Source: Bryum argenteum
Lineage: Eukaryota > Streptophyta > Bryopsida > Bryales > Bryaceae
Assembly (NCBI GenBank): GCA_037043015.1
Contig: CM073326.1
Location: forward strand, 13,276,345-13,340,344
Direction of reading: 5' to 3'
Length of the DNA: 64,000 nucleotides
Notes under the pieces: generated by a model
Databases searched by the model: none
What the model saw: only the letters and a program-made list of their open reading frames with translations
What the model was told of the DNA's origin: nothing
Program-made: the position numbers and the translations under genes
In this document: piece by piece, positions 63,432-64,000 of the stretch
Layout of the letters: every line of letters starts with the position of its first letter
How positions within the stretch are numbered: position 1 is the stretch's first letter

Positions 63432-63904
63432 TCACATGAAAGTGAAAGTGCTCTGTTTCGATTCAAGCATCCTTCGAGCATGTTTGGAGCCTGCAACACG
63501 TTCAAGCTGCATTTACCCACATGCGAGTGCGTTAATAACGAAGCATACTATAATGGATCCCTCTAAGTAACATCATATGATCGGTTTCAAACTCGATATT
63601 AAACGGAAAAATCGTTTTCCAAAGCTTGATAATATAATCTTGATTGGAAATAGATCAACTTACTTGGAAATTGTCGAACTTGGAGAATAATACAGTACAC
63701 GATGAAAAGCCTCCTAGAAGATTTGCTATCTGCAAAGCAAACTCAATCCACTCAATATATGACTAAAGAGCACTCAAATCCGAAAGACCAGTTATCACAC
63801 GATTATATAAGCTGAATATGTGAAAAGATTCATGTACAAACCTCTGTATAAAATTGAGCATGGTCAGGGAGCGAGTAAAAAATAAGCTCCGTAATACCCC
63901 TTAT
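63432..63904 (-). CDS. UTP25: UTP25-like (digestive organ expansion factor) C-terminal exons, gene continues beyond the window
   Basis: Three exons join in phase: 63842-63904 (IRGITELIFYSLPDHAQFYT then Glu), 63664-63729 (IANLLGGFSSCTVLFSKFDN then FQ) and 63432-63506 (LERVAGSKHARRMLESKQST, ending FTFM). This matches the C-terminal block of the UTP25/DEF family (RGI..LIFYSLPEH..FY.E, C..LFSKFD, LERIVG..RA..ML). UTP25 is a nucleolar helicase-like component of the small-subunit processome needed for 18S rRNA maturation. The DEAD-like parts lie upstream, outside the window. 63905-64000 reads as intron. Introns here are 112 and 157 nt. Confidence 0.8.
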
Positions 63905-64000
63905 CTGCACACCAAATTCGACAATCAGGTCGCGATATCTTCACCCATTTTAAAATATTAGAGGCTACAAGTACCACGAGCAATTAAAAACGAACTTAGT

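Overview
This is a nuclear segment from a land plant. The support comes from spliced genes with GT-AG introns mostly about 70-700 nt long, a RAR1-type CHORD protein, a plant-type GCN5 with bromodomain, TTTAGGG-type motifs upstream of a gene, and typical plant transposons (CACTA, Stowaway, Tourist, hAT and tRNA-derived SINEs). The species is not readable from the sequence. Compact genes between AT-rich, repeat-filled spacers would suit a bryophyte or other seed-free plant, but that is inference.

Layout. 0.1-2.3 kb: an eight-exon gene (minus) for an unrecognised protein. 2.3-11.2 kb: repeats, with TTAA-flanked elements, a decayed full-length hAT transposase, a SINE with perfect target duplications and MITEs. 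11.2-16.3 kb: a three-exon plant-type gene (plus) with a tandem-repeat intron, converging on RAR1 (minus). 16.3-23.8 kb: a very AT-rich spacer with a Ty3/gypsy fossil. 23.8-26.9 kb: a 12-exon organelle-targeted TPR protein (minus). 27-29.3 kb: a repeat-rich leader and a small acyl-CoA-binding-domain gene (plus). 29.9-40.1 kb: three GNAT acetyltransferase paralogues in the same orientation, at least two of them inside a duplicated block that later took a SINE and a fold-back element in one copy only. 40-54 kb: almost only MITEs and degenerate repeats. 54.2-58.7 kb: GCN5/HAG1 (minus, 16 exons). 60.8-62.2 kb: XRCC4, a non-homologous end-joining factor (plus). 63.4 kb to the end: the 3' exons of a UTP25-like ribosome-biogenesis gene (minus).

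The genes do not form one pathway. They are independent housekeeping, immunity, chromatin and DNA-repair genes with a young GNAT cluster between them. The clearest less ordinary signals are: a TTAA-flanked, piggyBac-like MITE family present at least eight times, including two copies abutting on one TTAA; a nested CACTA insertion whose empty site survives in a paralogous element in the window; a hairpin covering a GCN5 5' splice site plus a GC-AG intron in the same gene; an in-frame 42-bp duplication of the XRCC4 exon 1/intron 1 junction; two stop-free 72-nt introns; and the GNAT duplication history. No computation was run. Splice sites were placed by hand from reading frame, phase and family similarity.
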